Assembly (NCBI GenBank): GCA_016721905.1
Contig: JADKHH010000001.1
Location: 248,001 to 312,000, forward strand
Source: Candidatus Opimibacter skivensis
Lineage (GTDB): Bacteria; Bacteroidota; Bacteroidia; Chitinophagales; Saprospiraceae
Direction of reading: 5' to 3'
DNA length: 64,000 nucleotides
Shown here: one piece after another, positions 1 to 9,905 of the stretch
Numbering within the stretch: position 1 is the stretch's first letter
How the letters are laid out: each line of letters begins with the position of its first letter
Notes under the pieces: model-generated
The model's database searches: none
Told to the model about the DNA's origin: nothing
Seen by the model: the letters and a program-made list of their open reading frames with translations, nothing else
Translations under genes and position numbers: made by a program

Positions 1-268
1 TAGAAGTTAGCAACTAGCAGTTAACAATTTGAATTTCGAATAACGAGCAATGAATATCGAAGGCAGAAGTTTGTCGGGAGGTTGATTGTGCTATTTTTCA
101 ACATGGAATAGCCAACAAGGAATGAAAAGGGAAAGTGATTATGTTTTACTCTAGCGTCAGGGACGCAAAGCATAGCATTTAAGTCAGAGACGAAACAACG
201 GGCATAATACTTCTTACTTCCTACTTCCCTGTTCTACTTCGTTATTCACTATTCGGTATTCTGCATTT

Positions 269-343
269 CTTTTTCTTTTTTTAAGGCGAAGCCTGCTAAA
301 AAAGAAAAAGGTGGAAGCCGACCCGGCGGCCTGCGCTTCCACC
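269..343 (-). terminator. Stem-loop terminator region downstream of the LysM gene
   Basis: Two hairpins lie just past the end of the minus-strand LysM gene. On the minus strand GGTGGAAGC (343-335) pairs with GCTTCCACC (318-310) and is followed at once by a T-rich run, the layout of an intrinsic terminator. Next to it, 269-310 is a second long inverted repeat with T-rich and A-rich arms around AGGC-GAA-GCCT. The rest of 1-268 holds no convincing gene, only AT-rich low-complexity sequence and a weak GCGTC...GACGC palindrome near 155. Confidence 0.6.
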
Positions 344-367
344 AACTTCACCAGTTGAAAACAATCT

Positions 368-838
368 TTATAGCGTTGGGATCCTGAGCATCTGACCCGG
401 ATAGATCAGGTTAGGATCTTTGAGCATTGGCTTATTGGCCTCAAATATAGCATTATATTTATTTGCATCACCATAGACGGCCTTGGCAATTTTAGACAGG
501 GAATCGCCTGATTTTACCTCATAAAAGGTAGCTTCCGGCTCGGGCACAACGACACTCATCCTGTCATCTACAGAAGAGATTCCTGCATTGTTACCCAAGG
601 TTAGCAGCGCGAGCTCCTTGGCGACCTGGGTTTGTGCTTCACCATAAACGGTCACAACATCATCATTCAATATAATGGATAAATCCGTTATTGGTAACTC
701 CAGGTCGTTGACGGCCTTGAGCATAGAATCAGTCTTGACACGGGTTAATTCTGCTGCGGAAACAGCAGTAGCTTTCTCCTCTGTCTTTTTATCGACAAGT
801 TTAGCGCCTGAGCTTTTTGAAAATGAAAATAGTCCCAT
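368..838 (-). CDS. BON and LysM domain protein (YgaU/Kbp-like)
   Basis: A 156-residue protein with the layout of the YgaU/Kbp family: a BON-like domain at about residues 30-95 and a C-terminal LysM domain at about 104-154 (starts YEVKSGDSLSKIA, ends YPGQMLRIP). LysM binds peptidoglycan-type glycans; E. coli Kbp is a small potassium-binding protein. There is no signal peptide, as in that family, so a cytoplasmic or peripheral location is likely. The start MGLFSFSK matches the usual family N-terminus. It is transcribed alone, with a terminator directly downstream. The domain assignment is firm; a potassium-binding role is inferred from the family only. Confidence 0.85.
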   Translation of the reverse strand: MGLFSFSKSSGAKLVDKKTEEKATAVSAAELTRVKTDSMLKAVNDLELPITDLSIILNDDVVTVYGEAQTQVAKELALLTLGNNAGISSVDDRMSVVVPEPEATFYEVKSGDSLSKIAKAVYGDANKYNAIFEANKPMLKDPNLIYPGQMLRIPTL

Positions 839-1041
839 ATTGGTTTGTTTAAATTTGGTTTGAAATATAATCCTGATAACTCAACAAATCAGCGAGCAGA
901 AAGATTCACGAAAAATGGACTTTTTCCGGCTTCAATCTGCGGTCAATATACAAATGTCTGTTTCTAAAACGATATATTTTAAAATAATGTATATCAGGTT
1001 TGTAAATCTTACCTTTGGAGATTCATCAAGAGGCAGTTATA

Positions 1042-1894
1042 TTGAAACCAAAACCTGAACCTGTTGCATTAGATCCGGGGAAAGAGACCCGCTGATGAAG
1101 CAATACCTGAAGATCAAAAGCCAGCACCCGGATGCCCTGCTCCTCTTCAGGGTAGGCGATTTTATGAGACCTTTGGAGAAGACGCCGTCAAGACCGCCGA
1201 TGCCCTGGGCATTGTGCTGACGAGCCGGAATAATGGAGGCAATAATATCGAACTGGCCGGCTTTCCCTACCACGCCATGGACATGTACCTCCCTAAGCTT
1301 GTCCAGGCTGGCTACCGGGTAGCCATCTGTGAGCAACTAGAGAAGCCCTCCAAGGAAAAGAAAATCGTTGACAGAGGCGTGACTGACATGATCACCCCGG
1401 GAATAGCAACCGAGGATTCCTTGCTCGACCGCCGGCAGAATAATTACCTCGCCTCCATCCATATAACCTCTCCTGATCTACTTGGGATCGCCTTTCTCGA
1501 TATGTCCACCGGAGAGTTTGTCGTCAGCGAAGGCGAGCAACGTGATATCGAAAAACTACTTCAGAGCTTTAACCCTTCTGAAATTATTTTTCGAAAGCCA
1601 ACAAGAACAGGTTTGAAAAATATTTGGCAATTCATTTTACACTTTTGGGCTTGAGGAATGGGTGTACACGACAGATTACACCACTGAGAAAATACTGAGG
1701 CATTTTGAAATAGCCACGCTCAAGGGGTTTGGTATCGAACATCTCGCTACAGCCCAGATAGCAGCAGGGGCGATCCTGCATTATCTCAATGCAACAAAAC
1801 AGGATGGCCTCAAACACAACAAGATTGGTCTGCGGAGATAAAGGATCATATCCGACTCATCGGAGATATCGAGCGCATCATCACCAAGGTTTCA
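1042..1894 (+). pseudogene. mutS: mutS 5' part, frameshifted and with an internal deletion
   Basis: This is the N-terminal half of MutS (mismatch-binding and connector domains). The mismatch-contacting FYETFGE segment is present but split between frames: FYE needs one extra T near 1163. Further single-base losses fit a C run near 1090 and T runs near 1590 and 1634; repairing them gives a continuous MutS-like reading. Near 1815 the protein jumps from LKH directly to a segment ending IGDIERI, skipping about 75-80 residues compared with the family, including the 'TRRNLE' and 'TPMG.R.L' core region. The start is either TTG 1042 or ATG 1095. Homopolymer slips suggest sequencing error; the missing segment could be a true deletion or a mis-assembly. 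Confidence 0.8.
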
Positions 1895-3451
1895 TTGTCA
1901 AAGATCAACCCACGTGAGATGATTCAGCTGCGTCGCGCGCTGGCTGCCCTTCATCCTATCAAAGACCGGCTGCAGGAAAGCCGCCAGGAAGGATTGATCA
2001 GGCTTGCTGACCAGATCAATTGCTGCGATCATTTACACCATACCATAGAACTGGCTGTACAAGATGACGCCCCTGCCCTGCTGGTCAAAGGAAATGTCAT
2101 CCGTAAAGGCTTTAATGAAGAGCTTGATGAATACAGGGATATCATCCAGAATTCGAAGGAAATACTCATCAGTATCCAACAGGAAGAAGCTTCTAAGACG
2201 GGGATCAACAATCTCAAGATCGGGTACAATAATGTCTTCGGTTATTTTCTCGAAGTCACCAATAAATACAAAAACCAGGGACTCATCCCTGACACATGGG
2301 TCAGGAAGCAGACCTTATCTAACTGCGAGCGTTATGTCACGGACGATCTGAAAAAACTGGAGCAAAAAATACTCAGTGCCGAAGAAAAAATAGGTGCACT
2401 CGAAGAGTCTTTGTTTAATGACCTCGTCATCGCCGCGCAAGAATACATCGGGCCTATCCAGATCAATGCCAATGTAATCGCGCAATTGGACTGCATCCTA
2501 TCACTCGCCGCTGTAGCATCATCCTACAACTATTGCAGGCCGGAGATGAATGATGGATTGGCTATCGATATCAAGGAAGGTCGTCACCCTGTGATTGAAC
2601 GCCATCTGCCGCCAGGTGAAGCCTATGTAGCTAATGATCTCTACATGGACAGTGATGACCAGCAAATATTTATCATCACCGGTCCTAACATGTCCGGTAA
2701 GTCTGCATTTCTGCGGCAAACAGCACTCATCAGCCTGATGGCGCAGATCGGGAGTTTTGTACCGGCAAAATCTGCCCGCCTGGGCGTGATTGATAAGCTG
2801 TTTACACGGGTTGGTGCTTCTGATAATATTTCGTCCGGAGAATCAACTTTTATGGTGGAAATGAATGAGACCGCCAGCATTCTCAACAACCTATCCGCAC
2901 GGAGCCTGATCCTAATGGATGAAATCGGACGAGGTACCAGCACCTTTGATGGCATCAGTCTGGCCTGGAGTATTGCTGAATATCTGCATCATCACATACA
3001 ACACAAGCCAAAGACTCTTTTTGCCACGCATTACCATGAGCTTAATGAATTGGCAGAGAAATATGACCGGATCCACAATTACCATATCGCCACAGAAGAA
3101 AGTGGACAACGCGTCATCTTCCTGCGTAAACTGACAGCCGGTGGCAGCGAACACAGTTTCGGTATTCATGTAGCCCGCATGGCAGGGATGCCAAGGACAT
3201 TGCTTGAGCGCGCCACTGAAATCCTGCACGAACTGGAATCAAAAAACCTGAGCCTTGAAGATTCGACCGGCAAAAAGAAAATGAAGGACATCAAGGATCT
3301 CACTTCATTTCAGTTGAATATTTTTGACCAGACGGATATCAATCTCCGCAAGATGAAGGACGAGTTATTGAAACTCGACATCAATCAGATGACGCCGATA
3401 GAATGTATGATGTCTCTCCTGAAATTAAAGAAGGAGTTGGATAGCGAATAA
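1895..3451 (+). CDS. mutS: DNA mismatch repair protein MutS, C-terminal part
   Basis: An open reading frame of 518 codons covers the MutS clamp/lever region and the complete ABC-type ATPase domain. Visible motifs are Walker A GPNMSGKS, the STFMVEMNE signature region, Walker B LILMDEIGRGTSTFDG and the FATHYHEL switch. MutS recognises mismatches as a dimer and recruits MutL; the ATPase drives the sliding-clamp state. The ATG at 1895 is internal to the real gene, because the family N-terminus lies upstream in other frames. If the frameshifts are real, no functional mismatch sensor would be made and the strain would be a mutator; if they are artefacts, this is a normal mutS. Confidence 0.9.
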   Translation: MSKINPREMIQLRRALAALHPIKDRLQESRQEGLIRLADQINCCDHLHHTIELAVQDDAPALLVKGNVIRKGFNEELDEYRDIIQNSKEILISIQQEEASKTGINNLKIGYNNVFGYFLEVTNKYKNQGLIPDTWVRKQTLSNCERYVTDDLKKLEQKILSAEEKIGALEESLFNDLVIAAQEYIGPIQINANVIAQLDCILSLAAVASSYNYCRPEMNDGLAIDIKEGRHPVIERHLPPGEAYVANDLYMDSDDQQIFIITGPNMSGKSAFLRQTALISLMAQIGSFVPAKSARLGVIDKLFTRVGASDNISSGESTFMVEMNETASILNNLSARSLILMDEIGRGTSTFDGISLAWSIAEYLHHHIQHKPKTLFATHYHELNELAEKYDRIHNYHIATEESGQRVIFLRKLTAGGSEHSFGIHVARMAGMPRTLLERATEILHELESKNLSLEDSTGKKKMKDIKDLTSFQLNIFDQTDINLRKMKDELLKLDINQMTPIECMMSLLKLKKELDSE

Positions 3452-3459
3452 GTGGCTTA

Positions 3460-4138
3460 TTAATCCTCGAGCAGGAATATTCTCTGGCCTGCCATTTTTC
3501 CATTCGATTCGAACCGAATTTCATACAACCCTGATGGGAGATCATTCAGTTCATAGCTACCTGCTGCTTCCAATTGTTTTACTAACGGCCTGACCACTAT
3601 ATGCCAGTCCAGGCATTGTGACTGAACTGGGACCAAAATGATATACAATGTCCCCACTGGCTTCGTACAATTTCATCTGGAAGTTGACAAAATCGTTAGT
3701 GGTTCCGTTGGATAACAATTCACCAAAAAAACCAGCATTTTCCCATTCGACGGTCATGACTCTTGAACCTACATTGCCTTCCAGCTTTCTGGTGATCGGT
3801 GAAAGGTGAATGCTATCTCCCAGGCCTCTGTCGACCAGATCAGCTCCGAAAAGCAATAACAGCGAATAGGTATTGCTGATCGAATTTTCAGACAGAGTGA
3901 TGATATTAAAATTACTCCTGAGCGATAAGTCCTGTATGGTTCTTGAGAACAGCTCAAAGCTAAACCCGATCGGTATAGATAAATCCGGATCATCCCACAC
4001 ATCATCTACAAGTGCCTGTCCACCCTGGATAGGTTCATATTCCGCTGATTCGACGGAGAAAAAATACGTTTGCGCAGAGGCCTGATTAATTAAAAAAAAC
4101 AATGCAAGCAAAGTGACGGTTCTCAAAAGTGTCTTCAT
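3460..4138 (-). pseudogene. Secreted protein with T9SS sorting tail, frameshifted and probably shortened
   Basis: Residues 1-22 (start 4138) form a clear signal peptide ending ASAQT. The first frame runs 193 codons to 3557 as a beta-rich, unrecognised exported domain. A second frame (3460-3657) supplies a tail LEAAGSYELNDLPSGLYEIRF...RIFLLED that looks like the end of a T9SS type A sorting domain. The junction lies near 3590, where PGLAYSG abuts RPLVKQ. Normal sorting domains are about 75-90 residues and only the last 40 or so are present, so sequence may be missing as well as frameshifted. Function unknown; destination would be the cell surface or outside. Confidence 0.6.
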
Positions 4139-4144
4139 AGTTCT

Positions 4145-7045
4145 TTATTTTTTTTCCGGAAACATCACCACACTGATGAGCTCCTTGTCACTGAAATACT
4201 TTCTGGCAGCCTGCTTCAAGACTTCCGGATTCAGGCTTGCGATTCTGCTTTCAAGAACACTTAGTTGTGTGGCATTGTTCATATCCGTTCCATTGATCCA
4301 TGAATTGATAAAGGCACTCATCCAGAATTGATTTTGTTCAAGGTCCTTGATCCGGCTCTGTCGCTGTGTTTCTGTCACTTTGACAATATCCGCGGGATCA
4401 ACTTCCATTTTCATTTTGCTGATTACTTGCTGGGCTGCAGCGATCAGATCATTAGTGCGTGGCGGATCGGCGTTAAAATTGATCCGGATGGAATATTGCT
4501 CTATCGGAAATTTACTTTGTCCACCTCCGATACTGACTCCATACACGCCTCCTTCTTCTTCCCGCAGTTCTTCGCGGAGCTTGATCCGTGCAAGTTCAAT
4601 CATAGATTGCATCAGATAACTTGTATCCGGATTGTAGTGGTCTGATCCATGATAGATAAGCTGTACCAGTGACTTCGGTGCTTCACCTCTGTAGTAGACT
4701 GAGTCCACTTTACCTTTTGGAAAACGATCCCCTACATCTTTCCACATCTCATCTCTGCCACCACCAGGTAATGCCCCAAGATATCTGCTGGTCAATTGTT
4801 TCAGGCTATCCACATTGAAATTGCCAACAAAGAAGAAATGCATGTCACTGACATCTTTAAACCTGTCTTTATAGATATCCATGATCTCATTCATCTTGAT
4901 CTGGTCATAGGATTCGAGAGAAGGGAATCCACGTCGCGGGTGATTTTGTGATGTGATACGGGTGACTTTGTCTGAATACCAGTTGTTCGGATTTGATAGT
5001 AGATTGGCAAACATGCTGCGTTCCTTGCTGAGATAAGAATTCAGCGCAGTAGGATCTTCACGGAATGCAGTGACATAGGAATATGTCAATTCCATCATCG
5101 TCTTCACATCCTTGACAGATGAAGATCCGTTAAGACCCTCGTATCGTTCGAATATAAAAGGGCTGACGTTCACGCGAAGGCCGGTCAGTTTCTTTTCAAG
5201 TGCAGTAGCATTAAAGGTGCCTACCCCACTAGTGCCAATCACACTTGAGGTGCTCCTGGCAGATGGATACATCGCATCGCTATAGAGTGAATGACCACCA
5301 ATGCTATAGGCATTCATGAGTATCTCATCGTTCTTGAATGCTGTTGCTTTGGCACTCACCTTGACACCATTTTCAAATTCCCAATGATGTACATCGAGCA
5401 CATTATCATACGAATAGTTTAACACTGGCTTGACACCAAATGTACCCGGGAGCAATGGCGCAGAGACATCCACATCCTTATATGGTTCCATATTCTTCAT
5501 CGATGTCGACTTCATCATCCCGATCAGGTCCAGGGAATCCGGATACATGTCTTTGTCTTTCTCTGGTCCTGTGATAATGATCACACGGTTCTGGTCAATG
5601 ATCCACTTTTTAGCCAGTTGGCTCACCTCTGATGTAGAGATCGTAGGCATCATCGATGCATACATTTCATAATGTTGGGTAGCATCTGGAATAGGATTTT
5701 CATCCAGGAAATTATTGACCAGGCGTTGCACTACTCTGGAAGATTCCATCTTCGCTTCTTCCAGCACAGATTGTTCTGCCTGGCGCATGATGTTTGCTTT
5801 TTCTCTCTCAAGCTCAGCATCTGTAAATCCATGTTGTAGGACTCTTTGATTTTCATCCAACAAAGTCTGGTAAGCTCTTCTGGTGTCTTTCGGAGCTGCA
5901 ACAGCATAGCTGCTATAGGTAGCAAGCTCTCCGACATCCTGTCCAAAACCTGTATATCCAAAAATATAAGGAGGGGTTCCTTCCTTTGCAATATCGGACA
6001 ATCGGCGTCCAAGCATCCTGTTGTACAAGTTCTCCACCAGTCTTTGCCTGTAGTCCAGCAATGAAGTCACTTTAACATATTTGTGCTTGTAGATAATCTG
6101 GATATTGGCATTGGTTGCTTCGGGATCCGTGATCACCCTGGCAAGTGTGTTGTTATGAGCGGGAACAGCATTTGATTCTTTCTTGCGCCCCATGGATTTG
6201 GAGGCCAGGCTGCCAAACTGCTCTTTGATCTGCATCTCAATTTTATCAGGGTCAACAGCGCCTACTACAAACAGTGCCATCAATTCAGGACGATACCAAT
6301 CTGAATAAAAACGTTTAATGACATCATACGTCGCATGATTGACGATATCAGGATCTCCAATGGGCAATCGTGATGCGTACCTTGAGTTATAGTACATCAT
6401 GGGCAGGTATTGCTGCATCATACGTTGATCAGGGCTTAGGTTGCTGCGCCATTCTGATATGACAACACCCCTTTCTTTATCCACTTCCGCATCTTCAAAT
6501 GAAATACCTCCGGCCCAATCCTTAAGAATGAGGAGTCCATTATTAAATTGCTCGGTGTCATCGGTGCGCACCTGAAGCATATAGACTGTTTCATCAAAAC
6601 TTGTATATGCGTTGAGATCAGGACCAAAGCGTGAACCAACACGCTCGAGGTAGCTGACCAGTTCATTTTTTGAAAAATGTTCAGTACCATTAAAAGCCAT
6701 GTGCTCAATAAAATGAGCAAGTCCAAGTTGGTCCGGATCTTCCTGCATAGAACCTGCTTTCAAAGCGAGTCTGAGTTCTGCCCGATTTTCAGGCTTTGCA
6801 TTGACTTTGATATAGTAAGTCAGGCCATTGGGTAATGTCCCGATCCGGACGGATGGATCCATTGGAATCGCTGACATCCCTGAATTAGGCAACGGGGCAG
6901 GTGGTACGGGAGGCGCCGGTGGTGGTGCAGGTGCTTCAGCCCCTGAATTTTTGGGGGAATCAGATACTGTGCCTTTAGTTGTTTTTGGGGTACAACTGAT
7001 GCTAAACAAAAGGAGTCCCAGGAGGGTAACGAATGATTTCAACAT
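4145..7045 (-). CDS. M16 family zinc metallopeptidase lipoprotein (two-domain, insulinase/pitrilysin type)
   Basis: A 966-residue M16 protease. The start at 7045 (MLKSFVTLLGLLLFSISC) gives a lipoprotein signal with lipobox cysteine; an upstream ATG at 7102 would only add an unlikely N-terminus. A proline-rich linker (APAPPPAPPVPPAP) follows. The inverted zinc motif HFIEH lies in the first M16 domain, with the downstream acidic region ending near KERGVVISE. The second half repeats the M16 fold without a zinc motif, as usual for two-domain periplasmic family members. It probably degrades peptides in the periplasm. The gene is intact over nearly 3 kb, in contrast to the frameshifted mutS nearby. 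Substrate not predictable. Confidence 0.9.
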   Translation of the reverse strand: MLKSFVTLLGLLLFSISCTPKTTKGTVSDSPKNSGAEAPAPPPAPPVPPAPLPNSGMSAIPMDPSVRIGTLPNGLTYYIKVNAKPENRAELRLALKAGSMQEDPDQLGLAHFIEHMAFNGTEHFSKNELVSYLERVGSRFGPDLNAYTSFDETVYMLQVRTDDTEQFNNGLLILKDWAGGISFEDAEVDKERGVVISEWRSNLSPDQRMMQQYLPMMYYNSRYASRLPIGDPDIVNHATYDVIKRFYSDWYRPELMALFVVGAVDPDKIEMQIKEQFGSLASKSMGRKKESNAVPAHNNTLARVITDPEATNANIQIIYKHKYVKVTSLLDYRQRLVENLYNRMLGRRLSDIAKEGTPPYIFGYTGFGQDVGELATYSSYAVAAPKDTRRAYQTLLDENQRVLQHGFTDAELEREKANIMRQAEQSVLEEAKMESSRVVQRLVNNFLDENPIPDATQHYEMYASMMPTISTSEVSQLAKKWIIDQNRVIIITGPEKDKDMYPDSLDLIGMMKSTSMKNMEPYKDVDVSAPLLPGTFGVKPVLNYSYDNVLDVHHWEFENGVKVSAKATAFKNDEILMNAYSIGGHSLYSDAMYPSARSTSSVIGTSGVGTFNATALEKKLTGLRVNVSPFIFERYEGLNGSSSVKDVKTMMELTYSYVTAFREDPTALNSYLSKERSMFANLLSNPNNWYSDKVTRITSQNHPRRGFPSLESYDQIKMNEIMDIYKDRFKDVSDMHFFFVGNFNVDSLKQLTSRYLGALPGGGRDEMWKDVGDRFPKGKVDSVYYRGEAPKSLVQLIYHGSDHYNPDTSYLMQSMIELARIKLREELREEEGGVYGVSIGGGQSKFPIEQYSIRINFNADPPRTNDLIAAAQQVISKMKMEVDPADIVKVTETQRQSRIKDLEQNQFWMSAFINSWINGTDMNNATQLSVLESRIASLNPEVLKQAARKYFSDKELISVVMFPEKK

Positions 7046-7115
7046 GAGAATAGATTTAGAAAGAATGAATATCGGAAAAAATAGCCAAATTAGTCCCGCC
7101 ATACAAAAATCAGAC

Positions 7116-7187
7116 GCGGGAGTAGCTCAGGGGTAGAGCATTAGCTTCCCAAGCTAAGGGCCGTGGGTTCGATTCCCATCTCCCGCT
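7116..7187 (+). tRNA. tRNA-Gly(CCC)
   Basis: A 72-nt cloverleaf. The acceptor stem GCGGGAG/CTCCCGC is perfectly paired with discriminator T. D stem GCTC/GAGC, anticodon stem TTAGC/GCTAA with loop TTCCCAA gives anticodon CCC, and T arm GTGGG-TTCGATT-CCCAT. No CCA is encoded. A minus-strand reading frame through this gene is only the antisense shadow of the tRNA. Confidence 0.95.
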
Positions 7188-7200
7188 CTTCTTAAGGGAA

Positions 7201-7228
7201 GTGAAGAGTGAAGAGTGAAAAGTGAAAA
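7201..7228. repeat. 7-bp tandem repeat, GTGAARA x4
   Basis: Four consecutive heptamers (two GTGAAGA, then two GTGAAAA) lie just downstream of tRNA-Gly. The same heptamer type recurs at 28220-28247, and a different heptamer is repeated at 42481-42536. Confidence 0.75.
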
Positions 7229-7348
7229 AAGAGGCGAAGGCCGAAGAAAGAAAGAAAAATTGAAAATGTCGCCATCTTTTCCGTTTAATATTTAAATTGT
7301 CATCTTGCCAGTTTTCACTGCTAACTTCTAACTGCTCGTTGCTCACTT

Positions 7349-7792
7349 TCACTCACCTCGTAGTTTTTCATCTTGTTTGTTAGCGATATCAATGATCCCC
7401 TTCATTGTACGGGCGATGGCAAAAAAGATCATGTAGACCATGGTGAGTACAAACCATAACCAGCGGATCGAACCAACATCATCGATGTGTTTACCGCTGA
7501 GTAGATGACACCACCCATAGCTGAAAGCCAATAATCCGAGATAGATCATTACAGATTTGCTCCAGTAAGGCACAATGGGTTCGATGCGAAGGGCAACCAG
7601 GCTGTTGAGAATGACAAAACACAACAGCATAGCAGTGGCTACGATCCAGGAGCCTGCATTGATTTCAAATAAATTGTTGGCGTGAGGTAATAGCTTGTCA
7701 ACAAGTGTAAAAACAAGAATCATACAAGCCACCAGGCCTGCCTGATGCAGGGGTTTTTCAAAAATCGTAATTAACCTGGATTGTTCTGTCAT
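7349..7792 (-). CDS. Small polytopic membrane protein, function unknown
   Basis: A 147-residue protein with about four predicted membrane segments (around residues 18-36, 50-72, 80-98 and 108-130) and a charged C-terminal tail KQDEKLRGE. I chose ATG 7792 (MTEQSRL) rather than the ATG at 7837 because it starts one base after the rimO stop codon (7794-7796), a typical translationally coupled arrangement. It is therefore probably co-transcribed with rimO. No family recognised. Confidence 0.65.
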   Translation of the reverse strand: MTEQSRLITIFEKPLHQAGLVACMILVFTLVDKLLPHANNLFEINAGSWIVATAMLLCFVILNSLVALRIEPIVPYWSKSVMIYLGLLAFSYGWCHLLSGKHIDDVGSIRWLWFVLTMVYMIFFAIARTMKGIIDIANKQDEKLRGE

Positions 7793-7793
7793 A

Positions 7794-9107
7794 TCATTTG
7801 GTAATAGGTATTCCCTTGAGGTCATAATCCGAAGCACCTGTTATCAGTACCATGACAAAAGTGCCCGGGGTGAGTTTCTTATCTGTTTGATCAATCCAGA
7901 TTTCATTGTCCACTTCCGGTGAGTCGTATTCTGATCGGCCAACGTATTGTCCACCTTCCTTTCGATCGATCAATACTTTCAAGGTCTTTCCGATCATGGC
8001 TTCATTGTGGTCCAGGGAAATGGATTGCTGAATCGCCATGATTTCTTCTGCGCGTTGTTTTTTTACTTCTGCCGGCACGTCATCTTCAAGGACGTAGCCG
8101 CGTGTACCTTCTTCATGTGAATATTCGAAGACCCCTACCCTGTCAAATTTTGCCTGCTTCACAAAACGACACAATGCCTGATGATCTTCCTTTGTTTCGC
8201 CCGGAAAACCTACCAGAAAAGTAGTGCGCAGTTTTATTTCCGGATGTATCTCCCGGATTTTCTGAAGTAACTCCGAAGTTTCTGCTGAAGTAATCTGCCT
8301 TCTCATTCGTTGTAAAACAGGATCACTGTAATGTTGTAGTGGCATGTCCAGGTAACTGCAGATCTTAGGTTCCGCTTTCATCACTTCAATCACCTCCAAT
8401 GGAAACTTGTGCGGATAAGCATAATGTAATCTAATCCATTCGATGCCTTTGATTTCACAAAGTTTCTCAAGCAATTCAGGCAATGCTCTCCGTTGATAAA
8501 GATCCAAACCGTAGTATGTCAGTTCCTGTGCTATCAGGATCAATTCTTTAACACCGTGGTTAGCCAGGTGCTCAGCTTCCTTGATAAGGCTTTCAATCGT
8601 TCTTGATACATGACCTCCGCGCATCAAGGGAATCGCGCAAAAAGAACAGGTGCGGTTGCATCCTTCACTGATCTTGAGATAGGCATAATGTGCGGGAGTA
8701 ACAATACTTCGTTCGCCGAGTAATTCGTCCTTGTAGGTAGCGCCCATCGTCTTGAGCAACGAAGGCAATTCCATCGTGCCGAAGTAGGCATCTACTTCAG
8801 GGATCTCCTTTTCGAGGTCATCTTTATAGCGTTGGGAAAGGCAACCTGTGACATATAATTTTTCAAGGCGGCCTTCTCTCTTCTCACTTGCATATTCGAG
8901 TATAGTATTGATGGATTCTTCCTTGGCCAGGTCTATAAATCCGCAGGTGTTGATCACAACCACGGGAGTAGAACCCTTGGTTTCGTGTTCCACCTCAAAT
9001 TGATTAGCTTCGAGTTGGGATTTGAGGACTTCTGAATCAACAGTGTTTTTACTGCATCCGAGGGTGATGATCTTGATTTTCTTCGGATGTAAGGTTTTGG
9101 TACGCAA
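7794..9107 (-). CDS. rimO: Ribosomal protein S12 methylthiotransferase RimO
   Basis: RimO is a radical-SAM enzyme that adds a methylthio group to an aspartate of ribosomal protein S12. The N-terminal UPF0004 domain begins KIKIITLGCSKNTVDSEVL with its first cluster-binding cysteine. The radical-SAM core carries GCNRTCSFCAIPLMRG, the CxxxCxxC motif for the [4Fe-4S] cluster, and a TRAM domain closes the protein (KTLKVLIDRKEGGQYVGRSE). The best start is TTG at 9107, which gives MRTKTLHPKKIKI and aligns with the N-terminus usual in Bacteroidota; ATG codons at 9152 and 9197 would add a non-family extension. The gene is intact and followed by the coupled membrane protein. Confidence 0.93.
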   Translation of the reverse strand: MRTKTLHPKKIKIITLGCSKNTVDSEVLKSQLEANQFEVEHETKGSTPVVVINTCGFIDLAKEESINTILEYASEKREGRLEKLYVTGCLSQRYKDDLEKEIPEVDAYFGTMELPSLLKTMGATYKDELLGERSIVTPAHYAYLKISEGCNRTCSFCAIPLMRGGHVSRTIESLIKEAEHLANHGVKELILIAQELTYYGLDLYQRRALPELLEKLCEIKGIEWIRLHYAYPHKFPLEVIEVMKAEPKICSYLDMPLQHYSDPVLQRMRRQITSAETSELLQKIREIHPEIKLRTTFLVGFPGETKEDHQALCRFVKQAKFDRVGVFEYSHEEGTRGYVLEDDVPAEVKKQRAEEIMAIQQSISLDHNEAMIGKTLKVLIDRKEGGQYVGRSEYDSPEVDNEIWIDQTDKKLTPGTFVMVLITGASDYDLKGIPITK

Positions 9108-9212
9108 AGTGCTGAAGAGTATAAATGAATGCACAAATATATCCCAATTCATGCTGAAGACCTGATCTTTATGAGGTTTGAAAACAATATCATGCATAAA
9201 ACCGTTATCCGA

Positions 9213-9905
9213 ATGATGCTGAATAAATATATATTCCTGGTCTTAATCCTTTGTCCTATAGCCAGTTATGGGCAATTTAGGGCCAATGTGAAATACTTGT
9301 TTGGTCAATCTGACCTGCTGGATGACTATTACTTCAGTCAGGATGGAATTCATGCTGCCATAGAATATGGCTTCAGGTTGAAAGAGAAGAGGCTGGAATT
9401 TCATCCCGGGCTTGGATATCGGTTTACTTTCTATAATGATCAAGGTGGAAATTATACGCCGGATATTGATTATGGATATTACAATTCCATTGACCTGGAT
9501 TTCAATACCAGTATTTATCCATTTGATTTTGATGGGGGCTGTGATTGTCCAACCTGGAAGAAAGAGGGGAACCTGATCAAGAAGGGATTCTTTTTTGAGG
9601 TCAGTCCCGGACTGGCTTTTCAGACGATGCACCTTGAAGACTGGTATGAGGAAGGTTATGAAGGTTCTCTTCCTAATGCAAGCTCAAATCTCCTCTGAAG
9701 ATCTCTGTTGGCGCAGGACTGGATATCGGGCTAACTGAGGAAATTTACACTCACACCTATATTTTCATGGACAAAGCTTTCCAATGGAACCTGGGAATCC
9801 TTTGATGATATTGGTTTCCCAGAAGTTTTTGATGACCAAACTTACCTGGGTGCAGGCCTTCGCCTGGCTTACAAACCTGATCCCAAGCGTCGTCGCAGAT
9901 TCTGA
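9213..9905 (+). pseudogene. Outer-membrane-like beta-barrel protein, two frameshifts
   Basis: Start ATG 9213 or 9216 gives a signal peptide (LNKYIFLVLILCPIASYGQ). The next 150 residues alternate aromatic and polar positions as in small porin-fold proteins. The first frame stops at 9698, but the protein continues in another frame (LKISVGAGLDIGLTEEIYTH) and, after a second shift near 9790, ends with TYLGAGLRLAYKPDPKRRRRF at 9905. The glycine-rich strands at the end are typical of a barrel's last strands. Both shifts are single-base. The last 37 bases overlap the 3' end of the convergent TrmH gene. No specific family recognised. Confidence 0.6.

Noticed and set aside
7110..7352. 80-codon minus-strand frame ending SGRWESNPRPLAWEANALPLSYS...
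   Set aside because: Its C-terminus is the antisense of tRNA-Gly; this is a well-known spurious translation.
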